Assembly (NCBI GenBank): GCA_016648135.1
Contig: JADDOH010001520.1
Coordinates: forward strand, 106,956 to 170,955
Direction of reading: 5' to 3'
Length of the DNA stretch: 64,000 nt
Source of the DNA: Agrypnia vestita
Lineage: Eukaryota > Arthropoda > Insecta > Trichoptera > Phryganeidae
Both the position numbers and the translations under genes were made by a program. The notes below the pieces were generated by a model. The model was not told the DNA's origin, searched no databases, and saw only the letters and a program-made list of their open reading frames with translations. Shown in pieces: positions 1 to 11,843 of the stretch. Positions within the stretch are counted from its first letter, which is position 1, and each line of letters begins with the position of its first letter.

Positions 1-289
1 ATGGTGTACCCCGACAAGTGTTCACCATCTTGTAACACAACTCTAATTCCCCCTTCCCCCAAACTATACAACCTCTTCTATCTGAAACTCGTATAGTCCT
101 GTTTTAGCCGAGTGAATGGTCAACCGCATATTCCTACTATAATTGCAAACCGCGACAAAATGAACTCTAGTACCCCACCTGTGTTATGAACTCTATTCAT
201 ATGCGCAATACATGTCCTCCTATGTAGAAACAGCCAATTGTCCTCAATATTCCACGTATACTGTAATGACTGCCATAATTTATTGTTGG

Positions 290-960
290 TGTAATATGAT
301 GAAGAAGAAGAAGAAGAAGCCGCAAAAGTAGTGGATGACAACAGAAGAAGAAGAAAATGAATCCATCGAAAGGCATAAGATAAAGAAGAAAAGTCACAAC
401 CGAGTGTAGTAATAGATAAAGACAAAGAAGAAGAAGTCGAAAGATATAAAATTAGAAGACGCGAATGTAGCAGTAGGCAAAGAACAAAAGAAGACGAAGA
501 TAAGACGTAGAAAACAGTCGAAAATTATAAGATATACGGAAGAAGAAGTCATGAATGTAGTTATAGGAAAAGAAGAAGAAGAAGATGAAGAGAAGACGAA
601 GTAAAACAGTTGATAAGTATAAGATAAACGGAAGAAGACGAAATGAATGTAGTTATAGGAAAAGAAGAAGAAGAAGAAAGTAGAGAAGAAGTCGAAAGAT
701 ATACCATAAGACGAAAAAGTAGTTGCAAAGTATTGTAATAATTGCTATTTATAGAAGAGAAGGTATTTGAAAAGTAAAGCATAAACGGTACGTATTCAAA
801 GAAGAAGAAGACTAGAGTGAACATAACCAATAAAAAAAACCTTCGTACCGAAGAAGAAGAAGACGCTATTGAAGTCAATATAAATAAAAAGGGGAAAGAA
901 AATATATATATAACCGTTAGCATATACGAATAAGAAGAAGAAGAAGAGGAAGAAAAGGAT
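290..960. repeat. GAA-rich minisatellite
   Basis: Dense runs of GAA/AAG are built into a longer unit. The marker GAATGTAG recurs at 463, 553 and 645, giving a unit of roughly 90 bp that also contains ATAAGATA and TCGAAAG segments. The open frames on the minus strand here read as poly-serine/leucine/phenylalanine and come only from the TTC repeat. Bases 1-289 hold nothing I recognise. Confidence 0.85.
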
Positions 961-3437
961 AGGAACAAACCCTTCGATAATTGTAGAACGTAAAAGTATA
1001 TATAACTATTATCCGTCTCAACTAACTTTCCAGCCAACCCTCAAGAGTGATATCTAAAGACGACGCATGTTTGTAGAAGAAGTGCATCCAGATGTCAAGA
1101 AAAGTTTCCCATAACTATTCCTTACTAACCTGTCTTCCCCCAAATTGTTAAGCATTTGTCAAATAATCAGGCGCGACTCCTCCGTATAACTGTAATATTA
1201 TTCCTCCCAAAACTTATTGAAAACCTAAAACAACTTCTACTTATATGTATTCATCCCCATATTTCCCCCCGCTGATGAAAGAATCTCAAGTATATTCAAC
1301 ATTATAAAATTTTAAAGTTTTCCTTTAACAACGCGAACATGTTTAACGAAGTACACTGTTACAAATCAGAAGAGGTGAACCCTAATATCTGTACTAGCTG
1401 TAGTAGTCGTCACCAACACTGATATCCACAGAAGATGTATGTGTGTAACTGAATCAAGAGTTTTCAACGTATAATTCGGCTTGCTATACGACTGGACTCT
1501 ATTCAAGATCCAAACGACTAATCTTCCTACCCTAATCTAAAAGTAATGGTCACGACGACGCATGAAGGTGGATGAATCTAATGATGATGCTATTACTATA
1601 TAAAAAGGTTTTTTTCAAAGTCCTCCCGGTAAAATCTATTTTCAAAATTTTTTTTTTTTCCAAAATGTTCCAGAAGAATTCAAAAGCGCTCCTGAAAAAT
1701 TTCTTTTTTATTTTATTTTATCACTATTCAAATGGATTTCTACATACACCCAATGTATAGTAAAAACAATAAATGCTTAATCAATCATAGCGTTACGACT
1801 TCTCAAAACTTGAAGAAACTCACATATCGTTAATTCCGGATTTACTTTTGTATTATTTCCAAGAAGATTGCGCCCAAAACCAAAACAACCCCAATATAGA
1901 TACGTACGAAATTTGAAGTAGTGAGATGTTTATTTCTACTCTGCCTATAAATAAGCTATATCAACGTATATTGTAATATAATTTTTATTAATGAAGATAA
2001 AACAATTTCAATTAACGTTGCAATGAAGCGAAACAAAGGAATATATATAAAAAAAAACAAGTCCAATTTTTAATTATTCGTTACTAAGAGTATATATATA
2101 TTGCGCTCTCTATTACCGCTTCCTATAGACTAATACTAGCGAAGGCTCAAAACTTTCTCTGACTTCCGCTAGATGGCGGTAGTATGACCATTTTAATTCA
2201 TATGCCAGGCCGTCTTGTAAATAAAAATGGAAGCAATTTTATTCTTGTAATTCAAATCAAAATAATTTTTAGATCAAAACAAGAAACTCAAATAATTATT
2301 TCGTGCAACAATACGCGTCTGTGTTTATATTACGAACAAGTCTATCAATCCTGCATACAACAAAGAAATTATAATTAGTTTGAATAACCAGAACCGTATA
2401 TAACTGTGTATAACAATTAAGAACACATTTAGATAATTAGAATAATTAAGAACCATAATAAATCAATGAAGGAAATTATTTTTTTTTTCAATTAATTCAG
2501 CAACATTGTAGATTGACATTTTATTTTTTTAGGACAATTTGTAATATAACACCTTGACGATAAAAAGGTATCTCCGAAACATGCACGTGAAAGTTATCAA
2601 ATAATATAAGTAGATTTGTAAGAATACTATAATCAATAAATTTTTTGTGTAATTATTATATGTAAAAATTTAGCTGAATTTAAAGATCTTTTTTTTTTCA
2701 AATATAGAAACCCTTTTTAATATCCATAAGACAAATATATAACAAGTGTGGATTTATTTAATTTACATTAACCTTAATTTAATTAAAATTAATTTATATT
2801 AATTTTTAATTATGAAACCAGACGGATAGTTATTAAAATATTTTTTGCATTTGTATCATAAAAGTACATAACCGAAAGAGAAAAGTAAATATTATAAAAC
2901 ATCGGATTTATAATTTTTTTTATAAAATAAAATATATATCAAATGTTCTTTTCTTTTAGATTCATATATTCTCGTGTTTATATTTTCTACTAAATTGTTA
3001 TCCGGTTTTTATATTTATTTTTACTTTTATATTTTCTGCTATTATTATTAATTACTATTGCATAACTCGTAAGCGAAAATATTTGCCACTGAACAGATTT
3101 TATCTAGCGTGGGTTAATTATTAGTTTATATTAATATAAGAAATTAAATTAAAACCGAATTTTAAGCTATCATAAACCCTCCGTGGCGCGCGCTGAAATC
3201 TGTCGCGGTGATCTGCCCGTAATACAGGTGTATATTTTTGCATTTCGGGCGCCGTGCGAATCCGTTCGGCGTAGCTAACTGTCTTTTCGTACTAGCCCGA
3301 GCGCGAAGGTCGAACTTGTTAAACCTTAAACCCTCAAACGTCTCGGGTCTCTGCCGCATCTTCCACGCTTGTGCCGAAACGTGTCCGCTCGCGTTATATA
3401 GGGAAACCGTCGCCGGTCTTTCCAACACGCAGCGCTC
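961..3437. other. AT-rich stretch without recognisable gene
   Basis: Mostly A/T runs, with short poly-T and ATAT tracts. From about 3160 to 3437 the GC content rises and both strands have open frames of about 100 codons, but neither translation resembles a known family and they overlap each other, so I do not call a gene. No terminal repeats were found. Confidence 0.5.
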
Positions 3438-3815
3438 GCAAACCCGGCGGCTTTGGCCGTGTTCGGTGGTATATTTGCGAAACACAAACACAAACGCAAT
3501 AATTAAAACCTTTCAAATGTGATTCGTTTGAATCTCAACTACATATTTGTTATACTGCGATTCGCAAATCCCGACGGCCTAGGCCGTGACAGTGGCATAC
3601 TTGCGAGAAAACAAATGCAATAATTAAAACCTTTCAAACGTGAATCGTTTGAATCTTAACTACATATTTGTTATACTGCGATCCGCAAATCCCGATGGTC
3701 TTTTTTAGATTGTGACGGTGGCATACTTGTGAGATCGCATTCAAATATATTCTCTTCATACAATTATTAAAAATATTTTTCAAATGTGAATCGTTTGAAT
3801 TCAAACCACATAAAA
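3438..3815. repeat. 126-bp tandem repeat, about three units
   Basis: The marker GG(T/C)ATA(T/C)TTG occurs at 3468, 3594 and 3720, exactly 126 bp apart. Each unit carries AATTAAAACCTTTCAAA, a CGTTTGAAT block, ACATATTTGTTATACTGCGA and a GCAAATCCCGA block ending in a GTGG. The third unit is diverged and truncated. Confidence 0.85.
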
Positions 3816-4214
3816 TGAATGAGATATGAAATAAATCACATATTCTATAAAATGGAGCAATACTTTTACAAAGAAACAGGCATTCCAAAATCGAACTAAT
3901 ATATCACAAGGACCAAAATTACTACAATAATTTTCGTTCACAAAATATTAAATAATAAAAATGCCAACTGTCTATATGACAAACAACCTAAAGAAATTTC
4001 TAATACCTAGTATCACGTTTGTCTACAAATCTCAGTACGTGGTTCACATAAATGCTCAATCTTTTTTCTTTGATGTCACGGACCGTGGTCCGCAATTGTT
4101 TAAATAAAACCGCTTTTATAATCAAATATTTTCTTTCATTTATAATATTAACTAAACCAAAATGATTTTATTACTATGCAAATGAGTCCAACGAATACGC
4201 TCCTGTCTGGTCAC
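3816..4214. other. No feature recognised
   Basis: AT-rich sequence between the tandem repeat and the LTR-like block. No coding frame, hairpin or repeat boundary was found. Confidence 0.4.
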
Positions 4215-4780
4215 CGGCACCACTGTAATGATCCAGATAGATAGTGGGTCTTCTTGACGTATTAACGATGAATTCTGTATTAATAATTTATTTAAAATAT
4301 CAATGCTTACTCGTCGCGAGTTCAATATTTAATTTTTAGCTATTATATTCAATTAATTTGCCCACTCCTGGCCGCGGCTAACAATGTGATGAATCCTATG
4401 GGGTGACCCGTCAAAAATACGTCGTGGTAAATAATATTAAATAATATAAATTTCATTGCAATAAATAAAGTCATTTGCTGTCTGATGTTAACGAAAATAG
4501 TTGTATGGCGCGGGTGGCAACGGCTGAGGTCGACAGATACGCTGTAACTATAAAAGGATCGCGGAATAAAATATTTTCTTCTATGAAATATTAAACACAT
4601 AATGTATTCTATACAAAATTAATACTCTGCCTGTGCTAACTATACATTTAACTAAAATATATATTATTAACTGGAAATAATTATTCTGTGAAAATTGCGC
4701 TTTTGAATGCAATATTAACTAAAAATATTAACTAAAATATTTCTAACATCTTGGGTTCGCACACTATATTGATAATACCT

Positions 4781-5099
4781 AATGCCCTTCGCATTTACTA
4801 AATGTATTACCTAAATAACCACAGCTATACCATCCTGTCCGTCAGGGACGAAACATAAAACACAGTTATATTCCTAAAAGTGCTACCTCTTACGCGACAA
4901 AATACCTATTGCAGTCGGGCTATGAATATGAACTATTTCCGCCTCATAATGGCGCCTGGAACCAATACTAAAAACCTCACTAGAAATAATAAATGCGACT
5001 AAATCTCGATAAATACAATATATACTATTCGTAATACGTCGTTGAATTGGCACATGATTCGTCTAATGGATGAAGGACCCCGTTGTGTATCGTAATAAC
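4781..5099 (+). repeat. Direct repeat R, first copy
   Basis: About 320 bp matching 7626-7941 in the same orientation. Shared blocks include GCATTTACTA, AATAAATGC, AAATCTCGAT and CGTAATACGTCGTTGA. It lies inside the segment that copy A has and copy B lacks. It is not coding and the family is unknown. Confidence 0.7.
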
Positions 5100-7078
5100 T
5101 TCAAATTCTTTTATAGGAGCAGTGTGGAAACAATTGCATAATATTACGTAATAAAAACATCTAACGAACCTAATAATCTATACATTTATGTTACAATAAA
5201 ATACGTACACTAGAAAGAATTCATGTATTAGAAATAAAACATTTTCGATTTGAGACAAACCAGTAAAATCGTTCGAACGGCGCAAAGGGAAAAATTCACA
5301 CATATTAAATAACACTGAAATTAATAATTATAAACACTTTGTATTAGCATATTCTTACCTTGAATGGTTCCGTCTTAGACGTGCATGAACCTGTTCATAT
5401 TAATTCCGTGGGAAAATAATACATATATTTGCTATCTACGAAATACCACATTTTTGAAGTGAAACTTCTTTATGAATAAATAGATAAGGTCTCGGGGATG
5501 GTTTATTCGAAAGGATTCTACAACAGCCCGTGAGTTTATATGAAATAATAGTTTCTTTGAATGCTAATTTTGGTTTTTTAAACCCTCAGCATCTCTGCTG
5601 AGAGGGGTAGAGGCTCCGCGCCCGCCTAAACCCGGTGGCCGACTTCCTAAGTGACTAAACGGCCCCCCTTGTTCCTCCGGAACTTACTGCATCCCGAGAC
5701 TCTATCTCTTCTTTACGAGATGTGATCCCGTGACGCCCTTCTTTTAGGCTTATAATTGAGAAGGCCGTACTCTTTTGGTACGAGTTTCTGATGATGTGTG
5801 TTGTCTTGAGGCGCCTTTCTTTTAGGCCGGTGTTTGAAGAATCATGTACTCTTTTGGTACGAATTGATGACGACATTAGCCTCCTTTGCGGGCATAGTCA
5901 GCGATGTTACAAATTATTGTGCAATCTCATTATGCCTTTTCAGAATGGCGTCCCACGATTCTGCATCTTGCAACATTTACTTTGGACAAATGTTAGAGTG
6001 TTAGTAACATATTTATAATATCCCAGCTATTCCATATGAGTGAATGATTTTTATACTGATTCTAGCTCTGTCTTTTTACAGAGGATGAAATAGAAGTTAA
6101 CGTTTTCTATTGAGATTTCATAGCATTCAGGCATGAAAATCCTTCCAAAGTCAGAGAATTCACGACGTTGGTTTACGCTGTTTTTGAGCAGGATGAGGCG
6201 CGAAGGTCGAGTCTAGTGGCCACTCCGATCAACAAGGGAGGTCCCGCTTTTAAGAGTACCTCACAGGGGCTTGCGCGGATTCCAGGCTTATGACACGAGC
6301 GTCATCCACAACCTCACCTAGCTCAACGTTCATAAACCAGAAAACTCCAATTTCAGTTAGATCTCCCCATTCTGTCCTTTACTCGTCGTTCTGAAGCTAC
6401 TTGTTAAGCCGGATATACCGAGGTACTCAAATCATAAAGACTTGGCTGAAGACCGGATTGCGCAATACTTATGCAACACAATTATTATAAGGCTACTAAG
6501 CATTTCTTATAGAATTACGTGTATTCAATTATTAGTAAAAATAGTATGAAAATCCCCATACTTTAAAATATATTCGTTCGGAAGAATTTCTCGTACGATT
6601 TGGATTGATATCTGGTTATGCAATACATAACGCGTCGACAATTATTATGAATCTATTAAGCACTGCTTATAGAGCTCCGTAAAATCAATTGTTAATACAA
6701 ATGGTATGAAAATCCCCATGCATCAAAATATATTCGTTTGGGAGATATTCCCGTACGAATTGAGCCAAGATCACACAAGAAATCGTGATATTAATTATAC
6801 ATTATTGCTCCGATTTTAAATCTTCCCAAAATAAATACATTTCAATAGTGAAAATAATTAATCGATAGATAATATAAATGTGTTCCTTAGCTGTTACACA
6901 GTGGCGGTATGATCCTCTCTGGTACTGATGAATGGTAGATTCCTCCATACGTCCGGGCAGCAACTCCGTCCGCAAATGCTGTTCTGGAACTCAGGGCTCC
7001 GTCGGTAGTCTGTTGGGCAGCGCTCCCGCTCGCAAGTCTGGTCTCGAACTGAAGGGGCTGAGTATCTCGTGTTCGCTC

Positions 7079-7243
7079 CTTTTATACTCTCGATTGCACC
7101 ATATCTTCGAAATCCACGCTAGTGCAGTGACTCATCCTATGAGCGATGACCTCACCGCCGGCGCTCGCCATTGGCCGGATTCAGTCAACAGGACGGTCGC
7201 CTCCGGCTCAACCCGTCGAAGGCAAAGCGCGCCTGTGATTGGT
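7079..7243 (-). promoter_or_regulatory. LTR-like promoter in copy A
   Basis: On the minus strand a GACCAATCAC box and a GGCCAATGG box precede TATAAAAG at 7086-7079, followed by a GC-rich leader. The same order and spacing are seen in copy B, which supports a pol II promoter of a retroelement. Confidence 0.5.
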
Positions 7244-7625
7244 CCGTTTCGTTAAAATAATAGTTAAGCACCCGCTACACGCGAGACTTACTGTTCTGAT
7301 TCATAAATAATAAAGGCTCGTTCGCACCTACTCACAAGGTCGAGTCTATTAGGATTGGCAAACGATATTAATTTAACACAGAATTATATCTATGGTATTA
7401 TAAAGATCTAAGAAATATTACTTGTATAGCTGAATATTCAATATTTTGTTAGCCTCTTGTAATACATAGAATCTTAAGAAGAAATATATCAGGCTTTTAC
7501 TTTTAAACGATTCCAAACAGAAGAAATATATTTTTGATGTCCATACTTGACTTTTTTGAATATTATTATTTTAAGATTTTCTAAATTTATTAAATCTATC
7601 TCTGTGTCGACCATCACAATGTCTA

Positions 7626-7941
7626 ACGCTGTCCTTGCATTTACTACGTGTAATTCTCAAATAACTGTAGCTATACTATAGTCTGTATAACTGGATCGGG
7701 ACATAATTACACTTCTAGGAATGCTATCTCTGGCGCGACTAAAATACCATTTGCTGATATCTATAACTATGCTTACAATGGAACCTGGCACCGATACTCA
7801 AATCCTAACTGGAACTAATAAATGCAACAAAATCTCGATGAATATAATATATATATGACCTATAATACTCGTAATACGTCGTTGATTTGGCACATTGATT
7901 GTTTCTAGTGGATTGGACTCCCAAATTGCGTCGATGGTAAT
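7626..7941 (+). repeat. Direct repeat R, second copy
   Basis: A diverged copy of 4781-5099 that starts directly after the TG end of copy A and runs up to the Penelope-like fragment. R copies therefore bracket copy A. It could be an untranslated part of a Penelope-like element or of the LTR element; the sequence does not decide. Confidence 0.65.
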
Positions 7942-8044
7942 CCGAGATTCTACAAGCCGTATTGGTCAGATATACGAAAACGAGAGAATTTTAAAACATA
8001 TTAACCTTAGTACCTTCGTGGATTCGTCACAATTAATACGTCTA

Positions 8045-8663
8045 AATTATGAAGTGCGGACGTTAGCGATGTTTACGAAATACAAGGACCAACACAAAAG
8101 ACAACATTTCTTTGGAAGTGCATGGTGTATATGAAGTTCCATGCAAGACATGCGAGGGCACATCCATCGGACGTACGAATCGAAAGACAGCCGCGAGAAT
8201 AGACGAACATCGCGTCGATGTAAAACGTCTAAAAAGTACGTCCACCTTGGCCCAGCATACGATAACTGAAGAACACAATATAGACGTTGACAATGCCAGA
8301 GTATTGGTGACATTAAATAAAGAGAGTCATCGAGTATATAGAGAAGCGATAGAAATCGAGAAAAGACCATACAGTCTAAACACTCGAGATGATTCTCGAA
8401 GACTTCCTATGGCTTGGAAACCGATTCTCGCAAAACGAAAACTTAAAACTCAGAAAAATACAATTACCAAACCAGTTGTCTCTTGTACGATAACACCAAC
8501 TGGACCGACACATCATTTTTCTTCAAAAACTCAAGTTATTCAATCGGTAATACATGAATCACCCAGTACAAGTAGACAAAGTACTTTACATGATTCAGTA
8601 CCTATACCTACCGATAAATTACGAAGATCGCAGAAATTAAAAGAAAAAAGTTCTAGAAAATAA
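8045..8663 (+). pseudogene. Penelope-like element, GIY-YIG C-terminal fragment (copy 1)
   Basis: The C-terminal endonuclease part of a Penelope-like retroelement protein. From 8112 the frame reads a GVYEVPC motif, then SIGRTNR, an R..EHR motif and YREAIEIEKR, which match the GIY-YIG nuclease order seen in copy 2 at 12.7-13.0 kb. The Tyr of the YIG half is replaced (TSIG). A stretch before it (8045-8110, LNYEVRT..) matches the linker of copy 2 but in a different frame, so a frameshift lies near 8100. No reverse transcriptase is present, so the copy is 5' truncated. The nuclease of this family makes the nick used for target-primed reverse transcription; this copy cannot be active. Confidence 0.85.
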
Positions 8664-9181
8664 GTGAGTTTCGATACCACAGAGGGCGCCAGTATCAGCA
8701 CAATTGATGGCGAATAAATTGAACTTCACAACTCGACTCAGAGATGGCGTTAGTTTCGCTCGCAACTGATACTTGAAACGTGGCGACGATTTGGTTACAC
8801 TGAACTGAAATCGAGGTATTACCACCCACGATGACGCAGGCAAGGCTGAAGCACTTGCAGACAGCCTTGAACTGCAATTCGAAACAAACCAGGATAGAGC
8901 CAACCTCTCCCACATAGAATTCATAAATAACTACACCAACAACATCCCAAAGTCCCCACCTTCACATAATGTTCTCTGCACATCACCAGATGAAATTAAG
9001 AAAATTATTAAATCCCGTCAAAAAAAAAGCACCCGGCCCCGACGGCATCCCCAACAAAGCCCGCAAACTTTTTTTCTCACGTACATAATTAACTCAGCCT
9101 TCCGTCTGCAGTACTTCCCAAAAGCGTGGAAGACAGCAAACGTCATTTTAATCCACAAATCCGGCAAAGACCCTCTCTTCT

Positions 9182-9658
9182 TAGGGACACGATATCGAAT
9201 AGAAAGTATCGATACTGTACTCATGAGTAGTATCGGAAAAAAAATATCGTACTCGTAAAAGTATCGAAACAAAAGTATCGATACTCCAAAGTATCGAGTA
9301 CATCGGGAAAACATCATAATATCGTAGGAAAATATATCGATGACCAAAAAAAAAGAAGGTCGCCAAGAAAAAAATGAAAAAACTGACCAAAAAAAGGTCG
9401 TCAAAAATAAAATGAAAAAAAATACCAAAAAAAAGGTCGCCAGAAAAAAGATGAAAAAGATACCCAAAAAAAGGTCGCCAGAAAGAAATGAAAAAGATAA
9501 CCAAAAAAAGGTCGCCAAAAACATGACCAAGAAAAGATATCGATACTTGCCAAAAAGTACTCATTGAGTAAAAGTATCGAATAAAAAGTATCGAGTATCG
9601 ATATCGAAAGAAAAGTACTCGATACTACATAAGTATCGATACTTTTTTCGTGTCCCTA
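9182..9658. mobile_element. Non-autonomous TIR element inside the Jockey LINE
   Basis: Ends are TAGGGACACGA and its exact reverse complement TCGTGTCCCTA, flanked on both sides by CTTCT. Removing 9182-9658 plus one CTTCT restores a continuous LINE frame (KDPLFF then CENYRP), so it is a real insertion. Many copies of AGTATCGATACT-like palindromic motifs sit under both ends. It has no transposase. The TAGGG start is shared with the hAT-type elements at 42.3 and 48.0 kb, but an 8-bp duplication is only imperfect here, so the superfamily is open. Confidence 0.8.
9341..9538 (+). repeat. About five tandem units of 36-40 bp
   Basis: The core of the TIR element is a tandem array. Each unit has ACCAAAAAAAGGTCG(C/T)C followed by AGAAAAAAGATGAAAAA. 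Lysine-rich and phenylalanine-rich open frames on the two strands are by-products of the array and not genes. Confidence 0.8.
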
Positions 9659-10779
9659 CTTCTTCTGTGAAAACTACAGACCGATTAGCCTCCTCTCAAA
9701 CGTGGGAAAAATCATTGAAAAAATAATCCTATTTCGTCTTTGAGACCATCAAGACCTTATAAACTCAATTCCGGATGAACAGCATGGATTCAGACCCCTA
9801 CATTCCACACTCCACCAACTCCTTAGAGTGGTTGAGTTTATCTCAAAAGGCTTCCGGAAAAAACTATCAACCGGTGCTATTTTCTTGGATGTAGCAAAAG
9901 CGTTCGATAAAGTCTGGCACAACGGCCTACTTTATAAATTTCACTTTGCTAACATCTACCCCCAATTATTCGGCATCCTCAAATCCTTCTTGAGGAATCA
10001 AGCCTTTAAAGTAAAATACAAAAATAATACTTTCTCCTCCCTAAGGTCTATGCGGGCCGGCGTCCCACAAGGCTTTCTACTTTCACCTTTCCTTTTCAAT
10101 GTCTACACCAAACTTGCTCTTTACGCAGACAACACCGCTATACTCATTCAATCAACAAACTCTCAAACCTTAACAAACCGACTGCAACTACACATGGACT
10201 CTCCAACGTTGGTTCGACAAATGGCGAATAGCCATATACCTCACAAAAAGCGCCGCCATTGTCTTCTCACATCAACACACAAATTAAATGGCACCCCTAT
10301 ATAAAATACCTCGGACTAACGTTGGACAAGACTTTAAACTGGCGACAACACATCAAAGATACACTAAAAAAGCACACATGTCAAGAGGCAATTTGCAATG
10401 CCTCTTGAACAAACATAGCACACTACAGACCAAAACCAAACTCCTCCTATACAAAGCCCTTATTCGCCCAGTCCTAACATACGCCAGCCCCATCTGGGCT
10501 ACGGCAAAACACACAAAAAAGCTAGTCGTCTTTCAAAACAAAATACTCAGAATATTCGTAATCCAAGCCCCGTGGTTTGTGAAGAACACCATCATTCACC
10601 GGGACTCAAACACACCACAGTTAGACAAACATATCCTAGAGTTAGCCACTAAGTTTTACCAAAACCTCCGCTCAAACCCGAACCCCACGATATCCACTTT
10701 GGGCCACAATGACCACCAAAATGACCCTGACCACATCCTACCTTTATCCCTCTTGTACCCCCCACCTCCTGTCCCTTGA
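9659..10779 (+). pseudogene. Jockey-type reverse transcriptase remnant
   Basis: Reverse transcriptase and C-terminal region of the LINE. Motifs in order: ENYRPISLLSNVGKIIEK, then a stop, EQHGFRPLHST, the catalytic FLDVAKAFDKVWH block, RAGVPQGFLLSPFLFNVY, and an altered YADNTAIL where YADD is expected. The residues normally lying between the FNVYT and LALYAD blocks are deleted. The frame shifts after about 10230 and resumes at 10288-10779 with LLYKALIRPVLTYASPIWATAKH, the usual C-terminal block. In-frame stop, deletion, frameshift and loss of the second catalytic aspartate make it inactive. Confidence 0.88.
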
Positions 10780-10841
10780 AGAATGGGTAAAGAGGCATTA
10801 GCCCATAATAATAAAAAAAATAAAAATATATATAAAAAAAA

Positions 10842-11383
10842 CCAATAGCATAACTGTGCTGTCAAAAGCACCCCATTCTTCGGGGACAAATACCCAAATT
10901 CCCGTGATACCTCAGACAAAGGAGACAAGAGGGTTCCGTCCCTAAGACTCTGTGTTCATTCATAGTAACGTAACGGTATTACCACAATATACTAAGAACA
11001 GTAATACATCTTAATACATCGTATTAATGTTCTTAGTATATTGTACAAACTGGCTGCTACCCATTAGAATGTGTGCGTGCGTGTTCGGCGCCGTTTACGC
11101 CATGTACGCACGCACTGCGACGCACACATTGACATAGAATATGGGGGCACAAGGCGGCGGCAGTAAGGGCCGTGCCTTCGGTGCCATTCGCGCTCGCAGC
11201 CGCCGCTTTAGAAAAAAAACGCGCTTCCTGAAAAAAATGCTTTTTTTATGTTTGTGGTGCTTTACTAAAAAGGTGTGTTGATTATCACAAAGACTGAGTT
11301 TTTAAAAGTCTACGTCGATGTTAATCAGCGTTCTTGCAATTTAAGTGCAGAAACTAGGTATACTAATGACAGAAGTTTTCGGG
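10842..11383. other. Intervening sequence with a small hairpin
   Basis: No coding region was recognised. At 10984-11044 the sequence ACAATATACTAAGAAC pairs with its exact reverse complement across a 29-nt middle that itself pairs partly, giving a hairpin of about 60 nt. A GC-rich inverted repeat around GTGTGCGTGCGTG follows at about 11069-11135. Confidence 0.55.
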
Positions 11384-11447
11384 TTTCGTGTCTACCTTAT
11401 GCGTCGGAATCTCAGACGCTACGAGTTAAAAGAAAGGGAGTAAAAAT
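11384..11447 (+). repeat. Short copy of a repeat family also at 31.4 and 46.3 kb
   Basis: Shares GGGTTTCGTGTCT and the end ACGAGTTAAAAGAAAGG-AGTAAAA with 31379-31682 and 46264-46790. Here the middle is nearly absent, so both ends sit side by side. Confidence 0.65.
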
Positions 11448-11615
11448 AAAGTGACAACCCTAGCGTCAACGCAAGAGTAGGCTAATAACTCGCCGACAGG
11501 CCGGAGATAAACTACTGTTTTGGGTATACTGTGGTATTACAGCCTTATCGGTGGGAGACTTTCATATCACCCGCGAACAAGTACGGCTAGTCCGTAACTT
11601 TTGAGGCCTTTTTAG

Positions 11616-11655
11616 CCTTGACAATGGCACGTGATACCGTGTCGAAACGTCGGCC
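11616..11655 (+). ncRNA. Penelope-type ribozyme-like terminal motif, diverged copy
   Basis: CTTGACAATG is followed by a GGCACG/CGTGTC stem, then CGAAACGTCGG. This is the same layout as the two motifs bordering the Penelope-like element at 11.8-13.4 kb, with a different stem sequence. It may mark the end of another Penelope-like insertion. Whether it folds as a hammerhead is untested. Confidence 0.4.
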
Positions 11656-11843
11656 TAGGTCTTCTCAGTGAGACTATTTACAGGAAACGCGAGATATTCC
11701 AGAAACTACTTTGTTCCATCATACAATAGCGCTCGCGGATATCTCAAACAAAACATATATATATATATAATATAACGAGGTCTTTCGTTATCACCGTTAA
11801 TATGTTAGTATTAATTTCTTTGGGGGTAATCCGCGTCAAAATC

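Larger units (their letters stand above)
4215..7618 (-). repeat. Long LTR-like block, copy A (inverted relative to copy B)
   Basis: The reverse complement aligns over nearly its whole length with 15635-18243. Read on the minus strand it begins TGTGATGGTCGACA at 7618, has two CCAAT boxes and a TATAAAAG box (7079-7086), a 3' part with GT..AG-like ends, and a flank beginning TGCGAACCCAAGATG near 4762. Copy A carries about 490 bp (roughly 4765-5255) that copy B lacks, including repeat R. The TG start, promoter layout and the polypurine tract in front of copy B suggest an LTR of a retroelement. I could not fix the 3' boundary, and the clade is not assignable without a linked polymerase. Short open frames near 5655-6018 are conserved between copies but resemble nothing known. 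Confidence 0.65.
8835..10841 (+). mobile_element. Jockey-clade LINE, 5' truncated, interrupted
   Basis: A non-LTR retrotransposon remnant. The frame from about 8835 (KAEALADSLELQFE) leads into the conserved APGPDGIPNKARK block near 9022, then PKAWKTANVILIHKSGKDP. It is interrupted at 9182-9658 by a TIR element, resumes with ENYRPISLLSNVGK, and continues to the thumb/C-terminal region. The 3' end is an A-rich tail (about 10800-10841). The endonuclease domain is missing. Order and motif wording fit Jockey-type elements of insects. Confidence 0.85.

Noticed and set aside
120..1037. Open frames of 101 and 158 codons on the minus strand
   Set aside because: They are poly-Ser/Leu/Phe translations of the GAA/TTC minisatellite.
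5655..6018. Frames conserved between 5655-6018 and 17099-17456
   Set aside because: Conserved because the two LTR-like blocks are copies. Both strands are open, no domain is recognisable and no start context was found.
8740..8800. CTGATAC..TTGAAACG as a further hammerhead motif after Penelope copy 1
   Set aside because: No stem II between the two core parts.
9018..9567. Open frames of 127-170 codons on the minus strand and a Lys-rich one on the plus strand
   Set aside because: They come from the 36-40 bp tandem array in the TIR element; both strands are open for the same reason.
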